64,000 nucleotides of DNA from Butyrivibrio sp. (lineage in GTDB: Bacteria; Bacillota; Clostridia; Lachnospirales; Lachnospiraceae). The position numbers and the translations under genes were made by a program. Shown in pieces: positions 25,172 to 33,356 of the stretch. Where the stretch lies: positions 1 through 64,000 of the forward strand of contig SVFY01000003.1 of the NCBI GenBank assembly GCA_015056625.1. The letters run 5' to 3'. The notes under the pieces are model-generated. The model saw only the letters and a list, made by a program, of their open reading frames with translations, was not told where the DNA came from and did no database searches. The number at the start of each line of letters is the position of its first letter. Positions within the stretch are counted from its first letter, which is position 1.

Positions 25172-25365
25172 TGGGTGAGAATTCAACGTTTTGAAAAAGA
25201 GGTATATCAATTTATATAATTATTAACGTTATATCGTTATTTGTTGGGTAGATAGTGTTAGTCTCGTAAAAGAGGTATACTTTTTGTACCATTATTCCCT
25301 CTGCATAGGCATAAAATCAAAGATATCACGGATACCTCTTTTCAAAAATCTTCACCTCTCACCCA
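25172..25365. repeat. Family 2 repeats, one half copy and one full copy
   Basis: A left half (TGGGTGAGAATT, AAAAAGAGGTATA) at 25172-25206 is followed by a full copy from TGGGTAG (25244) to TCACCCA (25365) with inner AAAGAGGTATAC and GATACCTCTTTT. Fills most of the gap 25074-25464; no gene seen in the rest. Confidence 0.8.
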
Positions 25366-25464
25366 AATGGAAAACGCCAATTATCTAAATGAAGTTCAAA
25401 CATGACATTCAGATTCGCCATAACCCCCAAAAGCATACTACTCTTAATTAGCCTCCTCTCGGTT

Positions 25465-26265
25465 TCAATAGTGTCTAACAAAGTATTTTTCAATCACTTC
25501 CACTGCATTAACTGAAGTAAACGGGCAAGACAAGGTCTCATATGTGCAAATAAGATTCATTGTCTCAATATATCCATTTCTAGTATAGGTCTGCATTTTG
25601 CTCAAATATTTTTCTATGTAATCCGGATCATCCATTTTACCATAGTGTTCCCAAATGTATATTTTCAGAGTTTTCGGATCCATGATAGTAAAGTCAGGAC
25701 TTAAAATTCTTCCACCGAATTCTCTGACCCATTCATATCTATAAGGGATTCCTCTTCTATATAGTTCATCTGCTATGGCCGCTTCAGACTTTGAACGGAC
25801 GAGAGGTCCCTTCAAAGTAGGACAATCAAGCTGTTCCGGATGATTAGTACTGCGCTCATATTCTTCAAGTTCCCAATCCTTGCAATCAAACTCAGGTATG
25901 ATTTCTGATTCCAAAAGTGTTTTAAATCCTGGCGCCTCTCGGATCAACGCATCAGCAGTTTGCTTAGGATATAGTTCCAGATAGGCATCTATAGCTTTTA
26001 TCTCGCGTTCAAGGCCATAAATAGTACGTTTTTTATACGCTTTCATAGCTAATGTTCTTGCTAGTTTTTGATTGTCTTTCTTAATATATTTCCATTTCAC
26101 GCCAGAAGATGTGTTCACTGCTTGATAGTACTTATAATAATTTCCATTTTTCATTGTCTTGAGTCTTCCTTCTGGATACTTCGATTGCTCAAACTCAAAA
26201 AGTTCTTTCTGCAATTCACCTTCAATCCTTTCACGTTCTGCCAGCATAAGTGCAGTAATGTCCAT
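25465..26265 (-). CDS. PD-(D/E)XK nuclease-like protein
   Basis: 266 residues. The N-terminal half is charged helix with an RNA/DNA-binding look (KNGNYYKYYQAV, KKDNQKLARTLAMKAYKKR). The C-terminal half has RSKSEAAIADELYRRGIPYRYEW, then SPDFTI and IYIWEHYGKMDDPDY, the order E ... D ... E-x-H of a PD-(D/E)XK fold with a variant last position. The same pattern is seen in many small orphan proteins of gut clostridia. AT-rich relative to its neighbours and isolated between repeat-rich gaps, suggesting transfer. Not clearly part of a restriction system. Confidence 0.6.
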   Translation of the reverse strand: MDITALMLAERERIEGELQKELFEFEQSKYPEGRLKTMKNGNYYKYYQAVNTSSGVKWKYIKKDNQKLARTLAMKAYKKRTIYGLEREIKAIDAYLELYPKQTADALIREAPGFKTLLESEIIPEFDCKDWELEEYERSTNHPEQLDCPTLKGPLVRSKSEAAIADELYRRGIPYRYEWVREFGGRILSPDFTIMDPKTLKIYIWEHYGKMDDPDYIEKYLSKMQTYTRNGYIETMNLICTYETLSCPFTSVNAVEVIEKYFVRHY

Positions 26266-26378
26266 GCTTTAATCCTTCTTTCTATATTTATTTGATCAGT
26301 TCTTTTGGAAAAACAAGGCGAAACGCCAATATGAGTTCCATTAGAATGTGCAAGAACAGCACAAACACAAGCATAGCA

Positions 26379-26431
26379 GCAAATTCTTAAGATTTACCAT
26401 CGAAAATTATTAATTTTTCTTAAGAATTTGC
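26379..26431. other. 13-bp inverted repeat in intergenic region
   Basis: GCAAATTCTTAAG at 26379-26391 and its exact complement at 26419-26431, 27 bases apart. In the gap 26266-26618. No T-run; could be an operator or cruciform. Confidence 0.5.
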
Positions 26432-26559
26432 GTGGGGTGATCCGGAGTAGATTTTATGTTTATTTTATAGTTATTTCCCATTCTCATAATTGAATCAAAA
26501 GTCCCCAGGATGTACCATCTTTTTACAAGCTAAGTAAATGGATAGTTTGCGGTTTTTTA

Positions 26560-26606
26560 GATGACAGCGCAGGAGGGCCCAAATTGTTGCCCTTAAGCGC
26601 GTCATC
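26560..26606 (+). other. Leader hairpin abutting ribosome site
   Basis: GATGAC-A-GCGC pairs with GCGCGTCATC, and inside it GGGC pairs with GCCC. The stem ends at 26606, directly before the AAGGGG ribosome site of the 26619 gene. Its stability could control access to the site. A T-run lies just before it. Confidence 0.55.
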
Positions 26607-26618
26607 AAGGGGAAAAGA

Positions 26619-26975
26619 ATGGGACTTTCAATCGGAAGTATTGGAAATACATATGGAATGAATTATGTTCAGCCGATGAATTATAGCGTTAAGAACGAGG
26701 CTGATGTATCAGATGCATTTGTAGAAACTGGAATGTCAAATGCCATCATGAACGTGCCTCCTGTGGTTTATCCTAACGCACAGGAAATTCCAAAAGCGGA
26801 TAATGAAAATGATCCACTTGCGCTTTCAATCAATTCAGTTAAAAAGAGCCAGGAAGCAAATCGTATGTACAATGACGTGGCTTCCAAATTCCAGGGAATG
26901 ACTACTGGATATTCCCAGAATACAGAGGCTTTAAGCTATGGAATGAGCGGCAGTTCTATCGACCTGTTCGCGTAA
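26619..26975 (+). CDS. Hypothetical protein
   Basis: 118 residues, ATG seven bases after AAGGGG. Gly/Asn/Tyr-rich start (GLSIGSIGNTYGMNYVQPMNY), then helix (SINSVKKSQEANRMYNDVASKFQGM) and a Ser/Gly tail. No signal peptide or membrane segment. No family recognised. Own terminator. A leader hairpin precedes it. Confidence 0.6.
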   Translation: MGLSIGSIGNTYGMNYVQPMNYSVKNEADVSDAFVETGMSNAIMNVPPVVYPNAQEIPKADNENDPLALSINSVKKSQEANRMYNDVASKFQGMTTGYSQNTEALSYGMSGSSIDLFA

Positions 26976-27007
26976 GGTAGGTAGGTGAATTATATAGTTT
27001 GCAAAAA

Positions 27008-27035
27008 GCGGGTGCCAGAGGGCAGCCGTTTTTTT
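27008..27035 (+). terminator. Terminator of the 26619 gene
   Basis: CGGGTGCC and GGCAGCCG pair with one mismatch around AGAG, followed by seven T. Confidence 0.85.
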
Positions 27036-27216
27036 GCGGTCTGATTTTGACATAGCCAAGGTGAAATGTGACCTTTAACAAAAAGCGGTATACATTGCCT
27101 GTCGCGACCAATTTGTACTTCTTTAGAATATTGCTTCCATATCACCCATATAGACCATTCTCAAAAGTTCTGTTCTTGAATTGCATAGATCTTTTTTTAC
27201 AATTTAAATGTTTAAT

Positions 27217-27306
27217 TAGGTGATAATTGTAAAAAACAAAAAGAGGTACAATTCTAAGCCAACTTAGCAATTGTACCCCTTCTTTCACAACGTCTATTTT
27301 CACCCA
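27217..27306. repeat. Family 2 inverted repeat
   Basis: Ends AGGTGA and TTTCACCCA, inner AAAGAGGTACAATT and AATTGTACCCCTT. Lies 28 bases after the stop of the minus-strand EAL gene. With the terminator it accounts for the gap 26976-27333. Confidence 0.8.
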
Positions 27307-27333
27307 ACATCAGCCATATCCAGGATAGTGTTG

Positions 27334-29055
27334 TCACCTCTCAATGCTACGCTCTATCAAATGTCCGAATTCACTGGTGCTCACAGGCTTTGAAAAATAA
27401 TATCCCTGAATAACATCGCAGCCTGCCTTCTTAAGAAGCAGGTACTGCTCAGAGTTTTCAACGCCCTCAGCGATCAGTGGAACTTCCAAAAACCTTGCCA
27501 CGTTCACAATGAATTCCACCATGCTCAGATCTTTGTTGTTTTCTGCAATGCCCTTGATAAAGCCCATATCAAGCTTTAGCGCGTCGATTGGCAGTGATGT
27601 CAGCATGTTAAGAGATGAATAGCCCTTTCCAAAGTCGTCCATCTCCACCTTGAACCCTGCTTCCCGGAGGCTGTTCACCACGTCAACAATGGTTATCACA
27701 GAGTCAGTATAGGCTGTCTCAGTGATCTCAAGGTGCATGTCCTTTGGCTCAAGGCCATTTTCTTCCAAGATCCCCTGCAAAAAATCCAGCAGGTCAGGAT
27801 CAAAGATATCAACCCTGGAAACATTCACAGAAAGCGGCATTGTGACGCCGTACATATCCTTCCACCGCTTGATCTGCTTGGCAGCTTCCCGCCACACAAA
27901 GCGGTCCAGCTCCTTGATCCGTCCATTTTCCTCAAACAAAGGGATAAAAAAATCAGGCCTCACAAACCCAAGCTCCGGATGCTTCCATCTCACCAGAACC
28001 TCAGCACTGCACAGCCTGGGCTCGTCCCCAGTGATGTCATACTTTGGCTGCAGTACCACGTTAAACTGCTTATCCAAAAGAGCTTTCTCAATGCTGTCAA
28101 GGAGCTTGGCCTCATAAAGCTCTTTTTCATGCATGCTGTTATCATAAACCGCCACCACATCCTGGCTGGAATTCTTGGAAATACTGTTGCTGGCGTGAAG
28201 CGCCCTGTCAAAGCGCTGTTCCAGGTTTACAGAATGGTAGATGTCCGGATATATGCCAACTCTGAAGTGGATATCGTGCTTGTCCGTGATATCGATCAGC
28301 CTGTCCGCCAGAGTCTTGGTCAGATAGTCATAGTTGTCCTGATGCTCGATATAGATATAGAAGCGATCCGCATGATCCCTGCAGGCCACGCCTCCGCAGC
28401 CTCTGGCAAAAGACCTTACGCCGTCCGCAATTGTACACAGCACCTTATCACCATAGTTCCTGCCGTAGAGCTCATTTATCAGGTGGAACTTGTTGATGTT
28501 CACCACCACTGCGTCCACTTCCTGTTCCGGGTGGAACTTGTCGTACTCCCGAGCGTACTGAAAGAAATAATCCTTGGTAAGAAGCCCGGTCAGCGAGTCT
28601 TTTCCTGTGGCATCAATAATGTTTCTGTCGATGGACAGCTCAATTGCGCGCCTTACCCTGGCTCTTATGACCTCAGGTCTGTCATAGGGCTTGTTTAAAA
28701 AATCTATGGCTCCCCTGCGAAGACTCTCAACCTCCGCAGAATTATCTGAAGTCAGCACAATAACAGGGATATTGCTCAGTTCATCGTTATTCTTAAGTTC
28801 GTCAAGGACCATATAGCCATTTCCACCTGGCATATGCAGGTCCAACAGCACCAAAGACAGGAAATCCTTCTGGGTGCGGATCTCCAAAAGAGCTTCATCC
28901 CCCGTCTCTGCGTAGGCGATATCATATTCATCCTTGAGGATATTACCTAATAGGCGCAGATTCACAGGCTCATCATCCACCACCAGGATCGTCCGCCTGA
29001 AATCCTGCTCATGTTTTGCTTCAATGTCCAGTACATTCAGATTGTTCAAAGCCAT
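27334..29055 (-). CDS. Response regulator with degenerate GGDEF and EAL domain
   Basis: 573 residues. REC domain about 17-140 (VVDDEPVN, LVLLDLHMPG with the phospho-Asp, VLTSDN, NKPYD). A GGDEF-type fold about 155-305 in which GGDEF is replaced by HADRF, so diguanylate cyclase activity is lost. EAL domain about 320-570 as EVLVRW, NVSRVD, LEITETAY, EMDDFGKGYSSLN, KLDMGFIKG and IAEGVE; the metal-binding residues of active c-di-GMP phosphodiesterases are present. So it probably degrades c-di-GMP under control of an unknown kinase. The inactive GGDEF part may bind GTP as regulator. Confidence 0.88.
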   Translation of the reverse strand: MALNNLNVLDIEAKHEQDFRRTILVVDDEPVNLRLLGNILKDEYDIAYAETGDEALLEIRTQKDFLSLVLLDLHMPGGNGYMVLDELKNNDELSNIPVIVLTSDNSAEVESLRRGAIDFLNKPYDRPEVIRARVRRAIELSIDRNIIDATGKDSLTGLLTKDYFFQYAREYDKFHPEQEVDAVVVNINKFHLINELYGRNYGDKVLCTIADGVRSFARGCGGVACRDHADRFYIYIEHQDNYDYLTKTLADRLIDITDKHDIHFRVGIYPDIYHSVNLEQRFDRALHASNSISKNSSQDVVAVYDNSMHEKELYEAKLLDSIEKALLDKQFNVVLQPKYDITGDEPRLCSAEVLVRWKHPELGFVRPDFFIPLFEENGRIKELDRFVWREAAKQIKRWKDMYGVTMPLSVNVSRVDIFDPDLLDFLQGILEENGLEPKDMHLEITETAYTDSVITIVDVVNSLREAGFKVEMDDFGKGYSSLNMLTSLPIDALKLDMGFIKGIAENNKDLSMVEFIVNVARFLEVPLIAEGVENSEQYLLLKKAGCDVIQGYYFSKPVSTSEFGHLIERSIER

Positions 29056-29162
29056 CTACTTACCCCTCGCAAAAAAGCTAACAATTAACCGATAATATTA
29101 TTATAAAGGAATTTTGTACTGATGTGTCTTTTTTTGTAGCATTTTCTTTTGAAAAACAATAC

Positions 29163-29350
29163 AAGGGGCGGTTTGCTGGGATGAGACACGGGGACGGCTC
29201 TGTTGCTGACACGGGGACGGTTCTGTTGTCAGGTTTTATCAATATAAAACCTGACAACAGAACCGTCCCCGTGTCAGCAACAGAGCCGTCCCCGTGTCTC
29301 ATCCCAGCAAACCGCCCCCGTATCAGCAACCGAACCACTCCGTGTCTTGT
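29163..29350. repeat. Family 1 multi-layer palindrome
   Basis: The largest member. From the centre outward: TTTTAT/ATAAAA loop, a GACACGGGGACGGTTCTGTTGTC layer, a second layer GACACGGGGACGGCTCTGTTGCT, then a GCGGTTTGCTGGGATGA layer. Each layer is repeated in reverse complement on the right. A further degraded module follows. With the repeat counted, 29056-29368 shows nothing else. Confidence 0.95.
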
Positions 29351-29368
29351 CAGCGGCTTATTTTTTAT

Positions 29369-29677
29369 TCAGGCGTTGTGCTCAAGCAGGTAATCGTTCA
29401 GGGCATCCACGATCTCTTCGCCGTCAATTCCATGAACTGCACAGGCCTCAGCCAGTGACTCCATCTGTGAAGCCGGGCATGAGATGCATCCCATTCCGCA
29501 CTCCATAAGGAACTGCGCTGCAAGTGGATGCTTAGAAATAATATCGCCAACCAGCATGCTGGAATCTACAAGATCGCCATTTGCTGATGCGTTCTCTTTC
29601 TTAAGTTCTTCGTTTTCCATGTTGCTTGCCTCTCTTTCTGTATCACTACCAAAGAATAAATCCTTTAATGATCCCAT
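29369..29677 (-). CDS. DUF1858 redox-disulfide domain protein
   Basis: 102 residues from ATG 29677, seven bases after AGGAGTT; a longer frame starts upstream without a site. Acidic N-terminal 35 residues, then the DUF1858 domain (VGDIISKHPLAAQFLMECGMGCISCPAS) with C-x2-GC-x2-C cysteines, often found with hybrid-cluster proteins and iron-sulfur or redox genes. It follows the aldo/keto reductase gene by 81 bases on the same strand. Confidence 0.8.
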   Translation of the reverse strand: MGSLKDLFFGSDTEREASNMENEELKKENASANGDLVDSSMLVGDIISKHPLAAQFLMECGMGCISCPASQMESLAEACAVHGIDGEEIVDALNDYLLEHNA

Positions 29678-29758
29678 AGTTTTAACTCCTATAGCCCTGG
29701 ATAAATGCAGGTTTGCGGGCATTTGCCCTATGTCAAAAATAAATTGTGCAAAACCATT

Positions 29759-30793
29759 CTACATCACTGATACTTCACCTGCAAGTACCTTTTTATAATC
29801 CTCGTAGTTTTTCTTTAGAAGTTCAGGAGTACTGAGCTCATACGGGCACTTGGTGGTGCAGGCCCTGCAATTGATGCAGGTGTCGATCTTGGCCATCTCA
29901 TCCTGCCACTCCTTTGAAAGCCAGCTCTTTGATGGTGCGCGCCTTATCATAAGAGACATTCTTGCGCAGTTGTTGATCTTGATGCCCATTGGACATGGCA
30001 TACAGTATCCGCAGCCCCTGCAAAAGTCTCCAGCAAGTTCTGTTTTTTCTTTTTCGATAAAAGAGCTGATCTCGTCGGTCATTGTTGGAGTGTTGTCAAA
30101 ATACGAAAGCCACTCATCAAGCTCTTTTTCCCTCTGGATACCCCAGATAGGCATTACGTTGTCAAACTGTGTCATGAAGGCCATTGTTGCGTCGGAGCGA
30201 TTGATAAGTCCGCCTGCCAGGCCCTTCATAGCGATGTAGCCCATGTTGTGTTCCTTGCACATCTTAACCAGTTCGAGCTCTTTTTCAGAAGAAAGATAAC
30301 TGAGCGGGAACTGCATTGTCTCGTAGAGGTCAGATTCTATGCACTCTTTTGCCACCATAAGCTTGTGGGCTGTGACACCGATGTGGAGGATTTTACCCTC
30401 TTCCTTGGCCTTGAGCATGCACTCGTACATGCCTGTTCCGTCACCAGGCCTGTAGCACTGGCTTACCATGTGGAACTGATACAGGTCGATGTGATCGGTC
30501 TGAAGGTTTTTAAGGGAAGTCTCAAGGTCAGACCAGAAGCCCTCTGGCGTTGTTGCTGCTGTCTTGGTGGCGATAAAGAGCCTGTCCCTAAGCCCGGCTT
30601 CAGAGAAAGCCTTGCCAAGCTTGACCTCGCTATCAGTGTAGGCCCTTGCGGTGTCAAAGTAGGTCATTCCGCCCTCGTAGGCCTTTCGTAAGATCTTAAC
30701 AGCCTCATCTTCAGATACTCTCTGAATCGGAAGTGCGCCAAAGCCGTTCTGCGGCGCAGTAATGCCAGTTTTGCCAAGTGTGATCTGCCTCAT
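29759..30793 (-). CDS. Aldo/keto reductase with C-terminal 4Fe-4S ferredoxin domain
   Basis: 344 residues. The barrel start LGKTGITAPQNGFGALPI, FDTARAYTDSEVKLG (catalytic Asp/Tyr), IATKTA (Lys) and DLYQFHMV (His) are the AKR catalytic set. The last 90 residues hold CRGCGYCMPCPMGIKI and CINCRACTTKCPYE, two iron-sulfur cluster motifs typical of clostridial aldo/keto reductase-ferredoxin fusions. Substrate unknown; electrons may come from ferredoxin or NAD(P)H. Confidence 0.88.
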   Translation of the reverse strand: MRQITLGKTGITAPQNGFGALPIQRVSEDEAVKILRKAYEGGMTYFDTARAYTDSEVKLGKAFSEAGLRDRLFIATKTAATTPEGFWSDLETSLKNLQTDHIDLYQFHMVSQCYRPGDGTGMYECMLKAKEEGKILHIGVTAHKLMVAKECIESDLYETMQFPLSYLSSEKELELVKMCKEHNMGYIAMKGLAGGLINRSDATMAFMTQFDNVMPIWGIQREKELDEWLSYFDNTPTMTDEISSFIEKEKTELAGDFCRGCGYCMPCPMGIKINNCARMSLMIRRAPSKSWLSKEWQDEMAKIDTCINCRACTTKCPYELSTPELLKKNYEDYKKVLAGEVSVM

Positions 30794-30814
30794 GTGAAAC
30801 CTCCTGATTTTCTT

Positions 30815-32083
30815 TTACGCGTAAACGATCCAAATAAACAGATATCCCACACATACTGCTGTCAGTGTGAATGGAACTCCGATCTTCATGAAGTCGCCAA
30901 AAGATACTTCGTAGCCCTCTTTTCTGAGCATTCCTACACCTGCGATGTTGGCAGAAGCGCCGATTGGTGTAAGGTTTCCGCCAAGTGTAGCGCCGATCAG
31001 AAGTCCAAAGTAAAGAAGGAGCGGGCTTACTGACATAACGCTTGAAAGAGATGCCAGCACAGGCAGCATAGTTGCTACATATGGAATATTGTCGATAAAT
31101 GCTGAAATAACAACTGAGCCAAATACAATAATTGTATAAAGAAGGAATATATTTCCCTTTCCGCTTGTGGCAATGAACTGCGCCAGCTCGTCGATGATAC
31201 CAACGTTTGTGATACCTGCAATTACGCAGAACAGTCCGGCAAGAAGAAGCATTGTGTCGTAGTCGATCGCCTTAAGTGACTTCCACATTGTGTCTGTTCC
31301 CTTGGAGATGAAGATCTCCCAGATTATATTGATGATTCCGCAAACCATACAGATAAGGCCATTGGTGATATCTGGCTTGTTGGGAATGAATGATGCAAAT
31401 ACGAGAAGTACAACATGTCCCAGCATCATGATTGTTGGAACATAGTCTGTTACTGTTGTGTGCTCTTCGTTTTTAACAGGCTCTCTGTCCTTTCTGAACA
31501 TCCACATCATGATAGGAACTGTTGCAATAGCACCAAGCTCTACTGCAAAGAACATTCCAGGATGACCCTCCATCCAGAAGAAATCATTGAAGTCCATCTT
31601 GGCTGCTGCAGCCAGCATGATTGATGTTGTATCGCCAACCAGGGTTGCTGCGCCCTGAAGGTTTGATGAAACTGCGATACAGATGATCATAGGAACAGGT
31701 GATATTTTAAGTTTCTTGCAAATAGCAAGACCAACTGGAGCAACCATCAGAACTGTAGCAACGTTGTCGATGAATGCTGAGATGATTCCAGAGAACAGTG
31801 ACATAAAGATCGTCACCCACATAACGTTTGGTGCCACATCAAGGAGCTTCTCCGCAATGAGATTGGGCATCTTGGAATCGATGAAGTAATCAACGATGAC
31901 CATGGTACCAAAGATCATCATCAGTACGTTCCAGTCGATGGCAAAAAATACGTCCTTAAGTGGCAGAATTCCTGTGGCCACAAAAATAACAGCTGTTGTT
32001 ACTGCCACGATCGCACGCCTCTTTGGCAGTGTGATCATCAGGATGTACATCAGTACAAACAAAATGATAGCAAGTGTTTTCAA
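30815..32083 (-). CDS. Ion-transporter-superfamily membrane protein (ArsB/CitM-like) under manganese riboswitch
   Basis: 422 residues, TTG start after GGAGG. About eleven membrane segments in two inverted halves, each with a hairpin SAFIDNVATVLMVAP / SAFIDNIPYVATMLPV and a re-entrant QGAATLVGD / GGNLTPIGASANIAG. This is the ArsB/CitMHS/DASS superfamily. The upstream leader is a yybP-ykoY type element, which activates genes in high manganese, so manganese export or a linked ion exchange is the likely role. That function is inference; arsenite, citrate or sulfate transport is what the fold alone would suggest. Confidence 0.8.
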   Translation of the reverse strand: MKTLAIILFVLMYILMITLPKRRAIVAVTTAVIFVATGILPLKDVFFAIDWNVLMMIFGTMVIVDYFIDSKMPNLIAEKLLDVAPNVMWVTIFMSLFSGIISAFIDNVATVLMVAPVGLAICKKLKISPVPMIICIAVSSNLQGAATLVGDTTSIMLAAAAKMDFNDFFWMEGHPGMFFAVELGAIATVPIMMWMFRKDREPVKNEEHTTVTDYVPTIMMLGHVVLLVFASFIPNKPDITNGLICMVCGIINIIWEIFISKGTDTMWKSLKAIDYDTMLLLAGLFCVIAGITNVGIIDELAQFIATSGKGNIFLLYTIIVFGSVVISAFIDNIPYVATMLPVLASLSSVMSVSPLLLYFGLLIGATLGGNLTPIGASANIAGVGMLRKEGYEVSFGDFMKIGVPFTLTAVCVGYLFIWIVYA

Positions 32084-32115
32084 TTTCTTTTTTTCCTCCG
32101 ATTTTCTATGTTAAC

Positions 32116-32159
32116 AAAAAAGACTTCTATCATAGCCCCTTTTGCTATGACAAAAGTCT
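32116..32159 (-). terminator. Expression-platform terminator of the manganese riboswitch
   Basis: On the minus strand GACTTTTGTCATAGC and GCTATGATAGAAGTC pair around AAAAGGG, then six T. The 5' arm overlaps the GCAAGACTTTTGTCA end of the aptamer, so ligand binding and termination exclude each other. Confidence 0.85.
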
Positions 32160-32266
32160 TGCTGTCAGTAAACTAAAAAACCTTATGTCGAGCTCGGATG
32201 CATCTGCACCGTCCTGACGGGCTCGACAGCTGACACATGTGCCAACCAGCTACTCCCTCTCATCAA
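32146..32266 (-). promoter_or_regulatory. yybP-ykoY manganese riboswitch aptamer
   Basis: Minus strand: GAGGGAGTAGC near the 5' end and ACAGCAAGACTTTTGTC at the 3' end are the conserved strands of the yybP-ykoY class (GGGGAGUAGC and GCAAGACCUUU). Between them are a helix (GCTG/CAGC) and a GTCGAG/CTCGAC stem that fit its paired arms. Position directly before a membrane transporter is classic. Ligand pattern: on with Mn2+. Confidence 0.8.
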
Positions 32267-32273
32267 TACAAAT

Positions 32274-32302
32274 ATGTTAATGGAAAAATTTGGGGCTGTC
32301 AA
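32274..32302 (-). promoter_or_regulatory. Promoter of riboswitch-controlled transporter
   Basis: Minus strand TTGACA (32297-32302), 17-base spacer, TAACAT (32274-32279). The aptamer starts about ten bases downstream. Confidence 0.8.
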
Positions 32303-32342
32303 ACGATTATTGGTCCAAATGCCATTATCTCATGCAGACACT

Positions 32343-32618
32343 TCAGGAAAAGAATCTGACTTTTAAATTTTCGCATTCTGAAGCTGCTCTTTCGCACATC
32401 TTCTTAAGTTTGGGCAGGTAGTCCGCGATATCGCTTGTTATTGTTGCAACGTTGTAAAAGATAAGGTTCCAGCCTTCACCCTGCTCAGTGAGTACATCAT
32501 AGAAGGCATCAAGGTTGTCGCCATAATATTCCGGAAGAGGCAGCTCTTTTCGAAGGAGAGCATGTAGTTCCTCTTTGGTAGATATTCCCTTTAAGTCGAT
32601 GTAAAAAACCTGTTCCAT
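32343..32618 (-). CDS. Barstar-family RNase inhibitor
   Basis: 91 residues, near the 89 of barstar. FYIDLKGISTKEELHALLRKELPLPEYYGDNLDAFYDVLTE carries the inhibitor helix with the Asp-rich GDNLDAFYD segment that plugs the barnase active site. Starts two bases after the barnase gene. It must stay in the cytoplasm to protect the cell. Confidence 0.93.
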   Translation of the reverse strand: MEQVFYIDLKGISTKEELHALLRKELPLPEYYGDNLDAFYDVLTEQGEGWNLIFYNVATITSDIADYLPKLKKMCERAASECENLKVRFFS

Positions 32619-32620
32619 CG

Positions 32621-33304
32621 TTATTCTCCGTATAGCTGTTCAAAGCTCTCGTAGTGGTCCTCTGTGTAGTAGATATATCCATCATCGGAATAGATGATGC
32701 GCTTTGCCCCACGGCTCTTCTTGCCCAGAGTGTCTATGTCGCACTCGTGATACTCCTTGCCCTCCGGAAGAAGTCCCTCGTAGTTTCCAAAATAATCTCC
32801 GCCGATGCACATTCCCGGGGCGTAGTCTTCAAGTGATCCGCCGCTCCAGCCAAGTTTCTTGGCCTGTTTCTTGGTCATAAAATTTGCAGGAAGCTTCCCA
32901 TAAGTGTGGATGTACAGCGCCACGTCTACCTTGGAGGTGTAGGTGCCGTCTTCATCAAGGAGTGGCTCAATGTGAGCTATATCTGCGCTTGTAACAGCCG
33001 TCGCTTCGTCAGGTTCTGCAGATGTGCTCTCGGACGTCGCATCGTCAGACTCTGCAGAAGTGTTCTCGGACGCCACCTCTTCAGTTCCTACAGATGAGCT
33101 CTCATACGCCGTCGCGTCATCGCCTGATCCGCTTTCAGTAGATTGCACAAAGGTTGCAAGGTCAACAGTAGCCTCCTGGCCAGCACCCGCACTTTCTGGC
33201 TGATCCGTTGGTTTCTTGCCACAACCGGTAAGCGCCATGACCATCAGCGCCATAACAATAAGTGTCATGAGCCGTATTCTATTTTTAAATTTCACTTTTC
33301 TCAT
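32621..33304 (-). CDS. Lipoprotein-anchored barnase-type ribonuclease
   Basis: 227 residues. Residues 1-28 are a lipoprotein signal ending LTGCGKK. Residues about 30-110 are a Glu/Ser/Thr linker with repeated TSAESDDATSES-like units. Residues about 115-227 match barnase: ALYIHTYGKLPANFMTKKQAKKLGW, APGMCIGGDYFGN, and the catalytic set E in HECDID, R in KRIIYSD and H in TEDHYESF. So it should be an active guanyl-preferring RNase, held outside on the membrane instead of being freely secreted. Barstar follows at once. No ribosome-site anomaly seen. Confidence 0.9.
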   Translation of the reverse strand: MRKVKFKNRIRLMTLIVMALMVMALTGCGKKPTDQPESAGAGQEATVDLATFVQSTESGSGDDATAYESSSVGTEEVASENTSAESDDATSESTSAEPDEATAVTSADIAHIEPLLDEDGTYTSKVDVALYIHTYGKLPANFMTKKQAKKLGWSGGSLEDYAPGMCIGGDYFGNYEGLLPEGKEYHECDIDTLGKKSRGAKRIIYSDDGYIYYTEDHYESFEQLYGE

Positions 33305-33356
33305 TTTCTGCTACTTTTTACTTTTCTTCAATTTAGGCAGTACAAGCCCTCACAAC

